64,000 nucleotides of DNA from Coniochaeta sp. PMI_546 (GCA_021432605.1 MU271153.1:62001-126000); one strand, 5' to 3'. Shown: positions 45,030 through 56,954, numbered from the stretch's first letter. Made by a program: numbers and translations. The notes: generated by a model not told the origin, from the sequence alone.

Positions 45030-45858
45030 ATGGATTCGGTGGTGCAGTACATCCTGGATAGGTCCCACCTGGAGGTCACTCTTATAAAGATCAATGACGC
45101 AACGGAGGAGTAAGTTGCTACCGAGCTGGTCATTGTCGCAGATGATGCATCGAAAAACATAGTTGCTGACCTCGACTAGCTCCTTCATCATGAGCATCGA
45201 GAGCCGCGCTGCTGGCACGGGTCCCGTTCCAGCCAAGCTGGCGCCGATGGAGGTCGACCTCGTCTTCGCCGGAGGCTGTTTCGGCAAGCTGAAGCTCCCT
45301 GAGGTCAACACCAGCCCCTCAGGCTGCGATGTCAACATCTACAACCAGCTGATCCAGATTACGGACATTGAGGCGTTCAAGGCCTTCGTCAAGTCGCTCA
45401 TGCTAGATGAGGAGCTCACCCTGACTCTCGACAACGGCAAGTGCTCCATCACGGCGTTTCGATTCCTCAAGGGCAATTGCATATACAAGAAGGATGTGCA
45501 TATTAAAGGCATGAATGGACCAGCTATCCGAATTGTCAACACAACAGTCGACACGAATACGGTCGTTGTGACGAACCCTAGCCCCTTGCACATCGACTAT
45601 CGTGTGAGCAAGTTCGAGATTCGGACCGCTGATGGACAGGTCGTCGCCGAGCTCAAGGGTCCTGTCATTATACAGCGGGGCGAGCACGAAGTGACGATAG
45701 CCATCACGCGGAAGACGGGGGTGACGGCGAACGGAGAGGGAGTCCAGTTAGTCGGCATGGGCACGGAGGATAAGGCGTGGACCAATGACACGCTCAAGTT
45801 CATCCAGGTGCCGATTTCCCTGACGGATCAATTCTGGGCGTACTATCAGTCCTCGTAA
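45030..45858 (+). CDS. DUF3712-domain protein
   Basis: Two exons (45030-45109, 45180-45858) give 252 residues. The family signature is VQYILDRSHLEVTLIKINDA, then TEDSFIMSIESRAAGTGPVP, then a conserved FAGGCFGKLKLPEV and FKAFVKSLMLDEELTLTLDN. DUF3712 occurs in several lumenal or extracellular fungal proteins. This copy has no signal peptide or membrane segment I can see, so it may be cytosolic. The larger DUF3712/Tag1-type membrane protein lies 4.5 kb to the left, and the two may be related. The intron joins the start of the domain, so both exons are needed for the hallmark motif. Confidence 0.8.
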
Positions 45859-45940
45859 GGAAAGGAAAAGTGTTTGTCGAGTGACTCTGACAGTCGAAGT
45901 AGAGAACAAAGCTGGCTTAATACCGGCAAGTCGAGGATAA

Positions 45941-46040
45941 GGTACCTACCATAGCACAGGTACGTACCGTGGAAGTAAGGTACCTAGGTAAGGTACCTTA
46001 CTTACCTTACTAGGTACCTACGTACCATAGTAAGTAAGTC
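45941..46040. repeat. Dense GGTACC / CCTTACCTTACTAG cluster
   Basis: Four GGTACC palindromes and several GTACG and AAGTAAGG words occur in 100 bases, mostly in the form AAGGTACCTTA or TAGGTACCTA. This block has few other words and looks like tandem-derived sequence. Confidence 0.75.
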
Positions 46041-46423
46041 AGACACCTTACCCTCACCTTAGCGTCACCCCCGTCCCATCACCATTTATTCATCCTGTTT
46101 CCAAATGTGTGCATGTGTATGTGCATGTGATATCGACTCGAGGCTTCCTCTGTGAGTGCTCCAGATGGTGACGTGAAACGAAGCACGTCTAGTGTGCTAG
46201 AAGGACTAAAGCTGAAGGGAGCATGGAACAAGAACTGGCTCGGAAGGAATACGAGGAATGAATCATGCAGTGGGGTTTCAGTTCCCATTGAAGACATGGC
46301 AATTGCGGCAGATCTCCAGCTGAGCCAAGTTTGCATCGAGTTCGGAAGCGGCAGCAGGGCTCTGTAACATGGGTGCCCCTCACTAAACCTGTCAAACACG
46401 AGTGCTAGCGTCGATTTCGCCTA

Positions 46424-46555
46424 CGGTACCTAGCCCTACCACGGTACCTTACCTACCCTAAAGGTACCTGTTTACACGTGTACACGGCGAACGCAAGCAG
46501 TTGGGGGCAGTCGCATTCCATTGCATTTGACTTCTCCACGTGTACCTAGATAGTG
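46424..46555. repeat. GGTACC cluster and ACGTGTACACG palindrome
   Basis: Three GGTACC sites at about 46,426-46,470, a TTTACACGTGTACACGG palindrome at about 46,470-46,487 and a CCACGTGTACCTAG near 46,538. The arrangement resembles that upstream of YPI1. Confidence 0.7.
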
Positions 46556-46867
46556 TATGAGCTTCTTCCTCGTCCATCTCGTCATGCCTTCACATACCTT
46601 ATTGTAAACTCTACAGTCATTGCTGCATGGCTCACTCCTTCTATGGCGAGTACATCGTGACGTATTGTGCGTGATACAAGCCGTACCTTACTTCGATTGC
46701 ATCGCGACAGACACAAGCCCCAAGATTGATCTCTTCATGCTGGCAAGACGCTCAAGAGGTTGGATGGTGCTGGCCCTCCTACATTGTTAGCGAGTTGGGC
46801 GCAACTGCTGAAATGCCTTCGCCAAGTCGCCATCATTATCGCTCTCTGCGCATCTTGAACCGGCGCC

Positions 46868-49800
46868 ATGGCTCCATGGCCAGACCGAATCGATTCCTAC
46901 TATCCTCTCGGAGGGTTTGCGCCCCCACCACCAACGCCGTCACCTGGTCCAGCACCAGGAACACCGCCCTCCGTCCCCACTCCTATACGGTCACGGTCCA
47001 ACGCCGCTGCCTCCCGTTACGCTGCCCAGACGGCTCGGATATCACAGTTTGAAGTCCTGGACGGCTCGAAACTACACGTTTCCAGCTCTTCCGAGGACGA
47101 GGAGCTGCGACCGTCGAAACCTTCGAGGCCACGCCATGGGCGATCGCTGAGCCATCCGTTCCCTCTGCTGTTCTCGAACAAGAAGAAGAAGTCTGCCCGC
47201 CCTCCCTCGGAAGATTCGGATTCGGACTCGGACTCGACAGACGCACTAGCTCAGATGACGAACAGCAAGAGTAAACCTCAGCAACCGCAGACACACAGGA
47301 ACGGGCCAAGCTCGGGGAGTAGGGACTTCGCTACGGGACACTGCATGACCTGTGGCTCCCTGGTGCGATGGCCACGAGACCTACATGTATTCCGATGTAC
47401 TATTTGCTTGACCATAAACGACCTGCAACCAGTCATCCATGGCGAGAGCAAGGAACACATTTCTCGTCGCAAGTCCAAGGTTGACGACGACTCTGCTCTC
47501 CCTAACCAATCACCACAGAACAGTAAGACTTCAGACGATCCAATATCTCTTGAGCATACCCGCACTTTGATTACGCAATGTCTCCAAGAATACCTCCAGA
47601 GAGCCCTTACCGCATATTCCACCAGGCAGTCTACCTGGGACTCCGAGCTTAGGACGAAATCGTTTCCACCCGAGGGCAATCGGAGCGCATCGTCAGACGC
47701 GCCGGTACTGTCCAGCTCACCACAAGGACCCGCACGAATACCAATCCGTTCAGCAAAGAAGAGCTTGGATTTGAAACCTGCTGACCCTTGTCGCCACACT
47801 GGCTCCGGGCAGAGGTCATACTCGACATCGTATCCCGATAAGAGATCGACACTGAGTAGTGTGCGGTCGGAGAACATTGCAGCAAACGCCGCCGCCAGTG
47901 GCGAACCCTTCACTGAGCAAGATGCGAAGCGGCTTTTCAAGCGTCTCGATGACTATGTGGTTTCTACAGTCACGTCGTTTCAGGCCTTGAACACTTCTTT
48001 TGTTGTGGACCGTTCGAGCTTACACCTCCAGCCACCTAGCGATCGCATTCACCGGAGATTGTCTGAGGCACGCAGAGAGCCTGTGAGCGGTGAATATCCA
48101 TTCACGGATCTGGACGCCAAGATGCTGATGGTTGGAGATTTTGCCGAAAACGGATCATGGTGGACGGGAGGTCAGGAGGACCACTTGCCGCCAAGGACAG
48201 CATCGCATACTGGTATGCAAGGCCCATCCTATGTGAACCAGAGGACGCCTCGACTTGATTGGGTAGAGTTAGACGAGTGGTATTCTATGGTTCTCGGTCC
48301 TGCGAAGCTGTGGCCAGCCGTTTACGATGCTCTGGTGCAGCATGATCCTTCCTTAGCTGTGACAGATTCGCAGCTCCGCGAGCTTGAATTGGCAATTCTC
48401 CGTGCTCAGGATCATACGCAAAGGAACCTCCTCAAAGCAACTGAGACCATTCTCAAACGGCCCGGCCGGCCGATTGCTCGACCTTCCGACCTCCGCTTCC
48501 TCTTGATACTTCTCGCCAATCCACTCCTATACGCCTCATACAAATCTTACGCGGAAAAGGAAATCCACCCATTGCCTGTGCTGGAAAGATCGCCAGAAAA
48601 AGTTTCCGGGAGCTCAGGACACGCAAATGGGCAGCATTCCGGAATTATAAAGCGCGTCCTCGGACTGCTCGCCAACTCGCCCAACGACTGTCACAGTCAT
48701 GTTATATCTTGGTTTGCCAGATACCCCGAGACTAGATTTGCCGAAATTAAAGATCTGGTCGGTCGTTTCCTCGTTTACCGCTTGCTTCGTCAGCACGAGA
48801 AGAAGCAAGAGGTCAAGGTAGATGTTGTTGGGGGCTTAATTCCCAGCATGTCCGCAGGGCGAACCCCAGCCTCGCTGCATGCGGCTCTCGGAACGAATGC
48901 GCGACAGGGCAAAAAGGTCAAAGAACCGCCTAAGAAACAGCTGTACACCGACGACTGGCAAATCAGGGCGGCCGCCCAGGTGATGGCCCTTGTGTTTGCT
49001 GCAAACAACACAAGCCATTCGCGACGGAAGAGCCTCACTAACCCGGCTTTGACACAAAACGGTAGCAATGGTCTCACATCTAGAGATACCGTCTACACTA
49101 GAGGCCAGGTGTTTCCTACTAGCGATTTCTATGTGACCTTGCTTGACGACTCGGATCTCGTTGCAGACTTCGAGGCGTGGGAGCACAAGAGAGGAAAGTT
49201 CTCATTCTGCCAGTATCCGTTCCTGCTCAGCATTGGGGCCAAGATACAGATTCTTGAGTACGATGCCCGCAGGCAGATGCAAAGCAAGGCTCGGGATGCA
49301 TTCTTCGACAGCCTCGTGAGCCGCAGGGCAATTGAGCAGTATCTCACACTTGACGTCCGTCGGGAGTGCTTGGTCGAGGACAGTCTTAGCGCTGTAAGCG
49401 AGGTGATTGGAAGTGGGAGTGAAGACGTCAAGAAAGGGCTACGCATCATATTCAGGGGTGAGGAAGGCATTGATGCCGGAGGACTTCGCAAAGAGTGGTT
49501 CTTGCTCCTCATCAGGGAAGTCTTCAACCCTGAGCATGGTAAGTCTCCTGCTGAGAGCTACACACCTGCATATGGCCCATTTAGCTGACATCAAACAAGG
49601 GATGTTCGTCTATGATGAGGACTCTCAATACTGCTACTTTAACCCAAATTCATTCGAGACATCGGATCAGTACTTCTTGATCGGAGTAGTATTTGGATTG
49701 GCCATCTACAACTCTACTATCTTGGATGTTGCATTTCCTCCGTTCGCCTTCCGGAAGCTGCTTATGGCGGCTCCTGCCACAGCCGCGACATCACCTCCAC

Positions 49801-50528
49801 AACAGCCTCGGCCTGCCATGACCTACACCTTAGAAGACCTCGCGCAATACCGACCACGGTTGGCAAGAGGGTTTCGGCAGTTGCTTTCTTATGAAGGGGA
49901 TGATGTGGAAGGTGTTTTCCTGCTCGACTTCGTCGCTGTCGTTGAGAAATACGGTGTCGTGGAGCAGGTACCCCTGTGTGCAGGGGGCGAGAGAAGACCC
50001 GTGACCAAGGCAAATCGACGAGAGTATGTCGACTTGTATGTGCGGTACCTACTAGATACGGCCGTGACTCGTCAGTTTGAGCCCTTCAAGCGCGGATTCT
50101 TCACTGTCTGTGGCGGCAATGCTCTTTCGCTCTTCCGTCCGGAGGAGATCGAGCTGTTGGTGCGTGGCTCCGACGAGGCCCTTGATATTGCTTCGCTAAG
50201 GGCCGTCGCCGTGTATGATAACTGGGGAAGCGCAGATGCAGCAAACTCGGAGCCGACAGTCCGTTGGTTCTGGGACACCTTTGCAGCTGCGTCACCTCAA
50301 GACCAGCGGAAACTGCTCCTCTTCATCTCGGGCAGTGATCGTATTCCTGCCATGGGGGCGGCGTCTCTACAGATTCGCATTGCTTGTCTTGGGGAGGACA
50401 CTGGGAGATATCCCACGGCTCGTACATGTTTCAACTCGTTGTCGTTGTATCGGTACAAGGATCGAACGCGGCTCGAAAGATTACTGTGGACAGCGGTACG
50501 GGAGAGCGAGGGCTTTGGTCTGAAATAG
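46868..50528 (+). CDS. hul4: HECT-type E3 ubiquitin ligase Hul4
   Basis: Two exons (46868-49538 and 49600-50528) give 1,199 residues. The N-terminal region is Pro/Ser-rich and carries a CxxC...CxxC zinc-binding cluster (HCMTCGSLVRWPRD...FRCTICLTIND). The HECT domain begins near EDVKKGLRIIFRGEEGIDAG and continues GLRKEWFLLLIREVF, then QYFLIGVVFGLAIYNSTILD and the C lobe. The catalytic Cys is in PTARTCFNSLSLYRY, at about residue 1167. Yeast Hul4 and Tom1 ubiquitinate in mRNA export and proteasome contexts. The intron sits within FNPEHG. The upstream region has GGTACC clusters. Confidence 0.93.
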
Positions 50529-51871
50529 AGGCTAGATGGTTTTAGAGGAATGGACCGCTCCCGATATCTGCGACACGTTTACATCGCTTTACTTGTGCCC
50601 GGCGCTTTTGACAGGGCGGGATGGGCATTGTGGTTCAGATGCCCCGGCGTTTCGGAGATGAGGCGAAGCAGACAGACAAGAGGAAGTCTAGGCCTACGGA
50701 GAGTATTTGGACCCTCGATGACGCTATGACTGAGAGAGTACAGGTCGGGTATCTCATATACCCACTTGTACATACGTTGATGTCACGAACTTGAAAGAAT
50801 TAATACAATACTATCATTGTCATGGTGCTGTCACTCAATTGTATGGGCGACCACCTATCTGATCTCCTATCAATCTCCTTTCATAGCTCCAATGTCCCAT
50901 CGCAAACCCATTACTTCAAAGCCTATAGCACCTCCGGCGGCGGTACATATCCATGCTAGCCACTACGACGCGGTCGCCTACTGCGAACGAAGCCTGTCAC
51001 ACGCTCCATACAGTAGCGATAGGGCGAGCGGCCGTGGCTGTGGGGTGACGTGGACGGGGAGATGGTTATGAGTACCATTTGCTCGTGTGCTCCTCAGCCG
51101 CCCATCTCTGTCATATTTTCGGTGTCTACACCTGAACTGCACGAGGATATGTCCTTCAGTATACTGAACCTACGCGAATGTATCGTGTCACATTCTTGTA
51201 ATCCACTACCTCGTTACACCCTGTCGGACTTCGGGTTCAGTAGTGATTGTCTCGCACAGTTCAGGAGCCTGGACCTGGATTGCTAAGGTCGCAGGTACGA
51301 AGTCCTAGGAAACAGACGTGCACCACAATACACATGGTGCTGGGCCCGGGTCTGTACAGCCTGTACAGTCTTCACAGTGCCTCGAATCAACCATGTAGAC
51401 CAGTAGTGAGTCAGACAACGCCCACTCGGATTGCACCTGTTAGCCGAACTTGTCGATGTTCTGGTTTCAGGGATGATGGCTCGGGAAGTGGCCAATCCAT
51501 CGTAAGTGAGGACGGGATGGCTCTCCGTCATGGTAACCTGATGGATACGACTGTCACGGTTTCGACGGGGTTTTCCTTACTGAAATCACCATTCGAGCTT
51601 CACAGGACACACGAGACATTAGCGCAGGAGAGAAAATAGCATATTGTACCGCAGATGGTGTCCCTGAATGCACGAGTTTTCCGATAATCTCTAGCCGCCA
51701 AACTCCTCACGCAAACCCCTGAGTAGTAGGTAGAAGCGTTGCTAGTCGGCCGTCTACTCTTGGTTGTAGAGTACAATTCCGAGCCGTGCTATCATGCCAT
51801 GTGTGCCAGTTCCAGAGTCCAAGCACCGGTTATGAGAGTCATGTCCGCCGTTCCAATCACAATCGCTCGCC
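50529..51871. other. Convergent intergenic region HUL4/RPS10, no gene seen
   Basis: About 1.3 kb between two converging genes. The 130-codon frame at 51247-51639 has no recognisable domain. Confidence 0.5.
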
Positions 51872-52765
51872 TTACGACGGGGGAGCAGCGCCACGGCCAC
51901 GACCGAATCCACCACGGCTGTGTTCATGTTAGCGTCAATCTCTGAAACGAAGTGAGTTCGTATGAGCTGCACGTACAACTGAGGAGCAAAGTCACCAGGA
52001 GCACCACCCTCCTTGCCCTCACCAGCGTCCCGACGGCGGTATCCGCCCTCGCGGTCGCCACGGTCGCCGCCACGGCCACGGCCACCGAATCCACCCCTCC
52101 GCTCGCCACGGCCCTCCTCACCCATCATACCACGGGGAGGCGCATGCGACCGCTGCTGCTTGATGTGCGTAGCCGGGACGATCTCGGCGGGGAGGTGGAG
52201 CCACTCCCGGAGGTAGTCGAGGCCCTCGGGGGTCATGGTGTAGTAGTAGTACCTCCAGCTGTACTGGGTCTTGACGAGGCCGCGCGAAGTCAAGGACTGC
52301 ATCGCCTTGATGACGAACAGGTTCTTGGTCTCGATGGTGGGGTGCTGGATCTCGTAGTCCTTGGGCGCAACGAGGACGCCATCACGGAAGAGGGACTGCA
52401 GAACCGTACGTTAGCATGCTTTGTCGACAATTGGATCATGTATGTATGTATGTATGTATGTTTAAGCGTTGCGAATGCTGGATGCTTATCGCCAAAACCG
52501 TCGAGCTGCGGCCACCTCCATGCTTTGACAGCGGCGTCTGAAAGTCTCGCCGCCATTGTTCTTCTGTGGTACTGAGTGTGCGTTCGAATGTAAATCGATC
52601 GTTTCGAAATCGCTGTCTCGGATGTCGTTTCGTCGTAAGTGTCGTTTTACGATGCAGTGCAGCCGTGCCGGCGATATCGTCTCTACCTCGCTCCATGAAG
52701 ACAGAATACAGAAACCGTTGACTTACCTCATGGATGAGCTTACGGTCGGCCTTGGGGATCAGCAT
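51872..52765 (-). CDS. rps10: 40S ribosomal protein S10 (eS10)
   Basis: Three exons (52727-52765, 51977-52395, 51872-51917) give 167 residues. The first exon encodes MLIPKADRKLIHE, the winged-helix start. Then SLFRDGVLVAPKDYEIQHP, IETKNLFVIKAMQSLTSRG and SWRYYYYTMTPEGLDYLREW define eS10. The tail is an Arg-Gly-Asp-rich extension (GGFGGRGRGGDRGDREGGYR) ending RGRGAAPPS. The 331-base first intron contains an ATGT microsatellite and is typical of introns in ribosomal protein genes. Divergent from SDE2 across 379 bases. Confidence 0.96.
52438..52461. repeat. (ATGT)n microsatellite in RPS10 intron 1
   Basis: Six tandem ATGT units lie inside the first intron of RPS10. Confidence 0.9.
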
Positions 52766-53144
52766 CTTGACGGTGGTTGCTTGAGTCTCAAGATGCCTGG
52801 TGGTTGCGCGGTCAAGATCGAAGATGAGGTATCGCGAAAATTATTGGCACGAATGGAAACTTGGTGTGCCCTAACGAATGGTGAAAATTGCACAGCCGCA
52901 ATACCTATAATCGTACCCCACAAGGTGTGGCTGAGACTAGCGTAATCCGCCACGCGATAAGGCGAGGGTGGTGGGACTTCTCGCGATAACCTCATCGACA
53001 AACAACCTCGATTACAGGTTTCACTGGTTTCCTACGGCTCCCTCACAGGATTATACCATTTGGACGGCTTCTACCTTGTAAAGTTCCCTGTCAGTGTGAG
53101 CATAGTTGCATAACTGGCTGTCTTCTCTACACACCATTGCCAAG
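52766..53144. promoter_or_regulatory. Divergent promoter RPS10 / SDE2
   Basis: This 379-base region separates two divergent genes. No telobox is evident, only a partial CCCTAAC at 52,870. Confidence 0.5.
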
Positions 53145-54020
53145 ATGGCAGTGTCCCACATCAACGTCCTCGTGACGGGATTCGGCGGCCTTCCAAACAC
53201 CGTATTCACCGTCAAGCCAACAGCAACCATCTCGGAGCTCCGCGAGGAACTAGGTGACCGTCTCCCGCCCGCACGGACAACTCGCCTCATCCTCACAACC
53301 CTCTCCAACAAACAACTACCATCGCAATCCTCACAACCCGTCTCCTCCCTTCTACCAAGTCAAGACAATGACTTCCTCTCCCTCCGTCTCTCCGCACCCC
53401 TCTGCGGCGGCAAAGGCGGCTTCGGCTCTCAGCTCCGCGCAGCCGGCGGGCGCATGTCGAAGAAGAAGAAGGGCGCCAACCAGGCCGAAGAGAACGGGTC
53501 GAGCCGCAACCTGGACGGTCGGCGGATACGCACCGTGAACGAGGCCAAGGCGCTGGCCGAGTACCTGGCCATCAAGCCGGAGATGGAGAAGAAGGAGAAG
53601 GAGAAGAGGCGGCAGCGGTGGGAGCAGATCGTCGAGATGACGGAGAAGAAGCAGGAGGAGATACGGCACGGGCGGAAGGGCTATGTCGACGGCAAGTGGG
53701 TTGAGGATAAGGAGGAGGCGAACGAAAGGACGCGGGAGGCGGTGCTGGCTGCTATGAAGGCGGGGAACTACAAGGACAACCTACTTGGTTCATCCGAGGG
53801 GTCGTCGTCTTCTGCCGCGGCGGATAGTGAGGAGGCCGGAGACCAAGAGATGGATCAGGGAGGCAGTTCGAAGGAGACGACGCCTCCGTCTGAGCCGGAG
53901 CTAAAAGGAAAAGGAAAGGGCAAGGAGAAGGCAACTGCAAAGACTTTCTTTGGATTTGACGACGACGACGAGTTCATGAGCTCTGATGAAGAGAGTGCTG
54001 GTGGGTCAAGTGAGGAGTAA
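53145..54020 (+). CDS. sde2: Splicing regulator Sde2
   Basis: A single exon of 291 residues. The N-terminal ubiquitin-like fold ([40 protein letters not shown]) ends at APLCGG (GG at 88-89), followed at once by [20 protein letters not shown]. In Sde2, ubiquitin proteases cut after GG to release a C-terminal part with N-terminal Lys that joins the spliceosome. Here the residue after GG is Lys, as expected. The processed part has a conserved [20 protein letters not shown] segment and acidic/Ser-rich low-complexity tail. In fission yeast Sde2 helps splice particular introns. Confidence 0.92.
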   Translation: MAVSHINVLVTGFGGLPNTVFTVKPTATISELREELGDRLPPARTTRLILTTLSNKQLPSQSSQPVSSLLPSQDNDFLSLRLSAPLCGGKGGFGSQLRAAGGRMSKKKKGANQAEENGSSRNLDGRRIRTVNEAKALAEYLAIKPEMEKKEKEKRRQRWEQIVEMTEKKQEEIRHGRKGYVDGKWVEDKEEANERTREAVLAAMKAGNYKDNLLGSSEGSSSSAAADSEEAGDQEMDQGGSSKETTPPSEPELKGKGKGKEKATAKTFFGFDDDDEFMSSDEESAGGSSEE

Positions 54021-54385
54021 ATGGTCGTTAACCACTCTACTACGTACTGTATCTCTATTGTTCGTGGAAATTGTGTGTTCTGGCAGCGTTCTGTTTGCGA
54101 AAGGGAATTGGAGCTATTCCCCCTGTTCCCCGGTGGCGTTTCGTAGCATGGTTTGGTAGGCTTTTTTTTCCCCGGCAAGGCAACGCGCAGTTATGGATTG
54201 CAGAGGATATGGAAAGGCTTTGCACGACAGGGTAGCGACACAGTCGAATTTCAGGATCGAGTTCACCTTGACTGCCTCTATGTGCATGTCTCCTGTGCTA
54301 CGATAAGTTCTAGTACTACAAGCTTGACAGCTGGAGCGATCCAATCCCAAACTTCTTCATCCCGCCCTTCATGGTAACCAACCCT
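54021..54385. other. Convergent intergenic region SDE2/COX12, no gene seen
   Basis: A 365-base interval between two converging 3' ends. Confidence 0.6.
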
Positions 54386-55115
54386 CTATTCCAGTCTCGC
54401 AGGGAAGTTTCCAGCCTCTGTCCTAGGGTCAGCAGTGTGCAGAAGAGTGTGTCTTTGGCTTCATGGACAAACCTCGCTGTTCATCCCAGCGCTGGTACCA
54501 ACCGCTCGGGCATAGGGACCGGTACGCAAGCCAGAACTGGCGGCATGGAGCAAAGTCCTCACCCTTGGCCAGAATGCACTTGTGGTCTGTTCAGTACACG
54601 TACGTTAGCTTCAGATCAGGTAATCGCCAAGTCTCCCCGGATCAGCGGTCAAAACAGGCGACATGATCGACACATGTACAGCACCACCAGACCACATCTT
54701 CACGACGTCTTGGGAGCATCGGAATTTGAAAATGCTCACAATCAACGTAGTTTTGCCAGCAATGCTTGGTCTGGTTCATGTTCGGGAAGCGGGCATCGGT
54801 TCCTATGAATGCAGATTGTCAGTGGGCTAGTCATAGACATAGGGGCCTTGTGTGTTCATTGTTAAGATGCCAGGTATTCGAGCTATCCCTAGATAATTCG
54901 GCGCCGCACAAGAGGTGCACGTATGGCATGCGCCCGGAAGCTCCAGGTAGAGGATAGGGGTAGGATAGGGGTTTGTCGAGGGGCGTTGTTGCATACCAGC
55001 TAGAAAGACAGTTAGCGATCATGCGATTATTTCGGCCTTTCCCTCGGCAATCAGCTCGGGTTTGCCTACCAGTAACGAACTTGAAGGGCTTGGTTACGCG
55101 CTCGTCGTCCGACAT
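54386..55115 (-). CDS. cox12: Cytochrome c oxidase subunit 6B (Cox12)
   Basis: Four exons (55070-55115, 54740-54802, 54473-54586, 54386-54417) give 84 residues, the full length of Cox12. It begins MSDDERVTKPFKFVTGTDAR, then [20 protein letters not shown] with a CX9C pair, then LAKGEDFAPCRQFWLAYRSL followed by Cys, which makes the CX10C pair. It ends SGWYQRWDEQREAGNFPARL. These four cysteines form the two disulfides of this intermembrane-space subunit of complex IV. Its small exons mean it has no long open frame. Divergent from a B12D/NDUFA4-like gene, 422 bases away. Confidence 0.95.
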
Positions 55116-55536
55116 CTTGGCGGTGTATAAGGTTGATTATGTGGGAAACAGATTCTGGGAGCTCAATGGCCGGAGGGGAGATGGGGACGTGGTCGAAGAA
55201 AACAGCTCTTTGAGTTGAGGTCGGAAGTTCGTCAGTGATGGTCGAAGTGGAATGACCCGCGCAAGATTGGAGCAACTCGCAGCTGCCAAGTTGGCCTTAG
55301 TTATCAGGCCGTAACTGAAACGGACCGGCAACACGGAGCTTGGACGACGGGTCCCACCAAATGGTCTGATTTTACTGGCCCAAAGCAGCCGAGCTTTCCT
55401 TTCGAGCCAATTCCCGCCTGGTCATTGTCAACTGATTGAAGATTGACCTCATCAATTGATTTGTAGCTCCAAAGCAGCAAAAGCCCGAAGGACACAGCTC
55501 GACCACAAGAACCCATCTCCCCTCAATCCAGTCATC
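55116..55536. promoter_or_regulatory. Shared divergent promoter COX12 / B12D-like gene
   Basis: This 421-base region separates two divergent genes for small respiratory-chain proteins. A pair of CAATTGATTTG/TCAATTGA-like words lies near 55,430-55,465. Confidence 0.5.
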
Positions 55537-56140
55537 ATGTCAGCCATGTATGCTACTCGTGCCCTGCAGAGGACTGTTAGTCCTACGGTCCGCATGATGA
55601 TGCGTCCCAGCGCGGTCCGCATGATGACCACCTTCCGTCCTACTGCTCGCATGATGCGGCCGGTGCCCGTGAGTTGTGACGCTGCCCTGGGCCATCCTCT
55701 GAGTATCTGCTGACAAATATCCACAGAAGGAGGAACAAGCTGGTACGTCGTGAGAGAGGGCAGAAGCTTTGGGGCACAAAAACCTGTCGCTGGAGATCCT
55801 CTACAACCTCCCAATCCACTAGCCGACCAGCATGCGATCCCCGACAGCCCCTCTTGGTGAACTTGAGGCTGATATACATTCTTTCCACAATAGCTCACAC
55901 CGTCTCCCAACGTCTCCGACGCCTGAAGTCAATCCCAGCTGAGCTGTGGCCTCTTTGTGAGTGAGCTATGGTACAAGAAGACCAGAATGTTGGGTTCTGA
56001 CACGAGCTACAGTTGTCGTCGTCGGCTTTGCCGTCTTCGCCGCTCTCTACTCCATCACCCGTCATCTCTTCACGGACAAGACTATCCGGCTGAAGCGCCA
56101 AAACCGCGCCGCCGACGCCCAGCAGGCTGCCCAGCATTAG
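55537..56140 (+). CDS. B12D/NDUFA4 (MLRQ)-like small respiratory subunit
   Basis: Four exons (55537-55668, 55727-55742, 55894-55956, 56013-56140) give 112 residues. The first 44 residues are an Arg/Met/Thr-rich mitochondrial leader (SAMYATRALQRTVSPTVRMM). The second exon is only 16 bases (KEEQA). The mature part, SIPAELWPLFVVVGFAVFAA then LYSITRHLFTDKTIRLKRQN, is a single transmembrane helix with the B12D/MLRQ layout. In other organisms NDUFA4 belongs to complex IV and the fungal members are annotated as complex I subunits. The location in complex I or IV is not decided here. Sharing a promoter with COX12 favours complex IV or coordinate control. Confidence 0.78.
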
Positions 56141-56436
56141 AATGTGGCACTGTCGTTGGAAGCACCAGCAGCAGCAGCAGCGGGAGGAGGAGGAGGAGGA
56201 GGAGGCGTTTGGAACTGCGGGATCGGGGTGTGTACATGATATGGAGATGCAGTCGCATGCTTGGAACGAAGCATTCTTTTTTTTTCCCTATGAAGAATCT
56301 CGTTGCCGGCATATTCCTTTTGTGATGTGAAATCTCTAACTGCTCTGAACTCCTTAACGCCATGTCAACGCCATGCCATGCCATGCCACAAGTGATTACA
56401 CTCCAACCATGACCGGGTATCAAGAAATATTCCCGT

Positions 56437-56954
56437 TTACTCGGGCTTGGGACCTGCAACGTCTAGACCTTCTAACCCCTGCATGGGGTCATCAGCGCTG
56501 ACATCTTTGGCTGTCGTCGGTCCCTCAGCAGTCATGCGATCTTCTTCGCTGACAGTATGCTTAGCCAGCCATTCCTCCTGTAGCACGATTAATCTCAGTC
56601 GCCATAGAGAAAGTCCGAGACAAAATCACTTACTTGCTCCCACACGGCAGTCTTGCTGCCCAAGCCTTCGTCTGCACTCTTAGGAGCCTTTGCCGGGTTC
56701 ACCTTGATGACACGGCCAAATAGTTCTGCCTGATCCATGTTGTCGATGGCTTCCTTTGCGTCCTCGGCATCTTCAAACTCGACATATGCAAAGCCGCGGT
56801 GAGGGTCGGTCGAGTTTGGGTTCTCGTTCTTAGGCAGGGATATGTCGGCAATCTCCCCGAACGGGATGAAGGCATCGTGGAGGTTGGCTACCGTCACGAC
56901 CGGCGCCAAACCACCCACATAGACAGTGGCTTTCCAGCGAGCCGAGTCTGTCAT
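56437..56954 (-). CDS. RRM RNA-binding protein, PPIE-type
   Basis: Two exons (56634-56954, 56437-56577) give 153 residues. One RRM fills the N-terminal 95 residues: RNP2 is ATVYVGGLAP, RNP1 is RGFAYVEFED, and the helix EDAKEAIDNMDQAELFGR follows. This is closest in pattern to the RRM of cyclophilin E (VYVGGLA, AFIPFGEI, ISLPKN), but there is no cyclophilin domain. The C-terminal tail is short and acidic, DDPMQGLEGLDVAGPKPE. ATG 56954 is the start of the RRM frame. It is divergent from SEC31. Confidence 0.85.

Larger units (their letters stand above)
45859..46867. other. Intergenic region with dense GGTACC palindromes
   Basis: About 1 kb upstream of HUL4. Two clusters of GGTACC-type words are listed separately. 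Frames of up to 106 codons show no domain. Confidence 0.55.

Noticed and set aside
46079-46399. 106-codon frame upstream of HUL4
   Set aside because: Its composition matches the surrounding intergenic DNA and no domain or homologue-like motif is seen.
56150-56210. CAG/GAG-rich run after the B12D-like gene as a poly-Gln protein
   Set aside because: It lies after the stop codon, in the 3' flank, with no supported exon.
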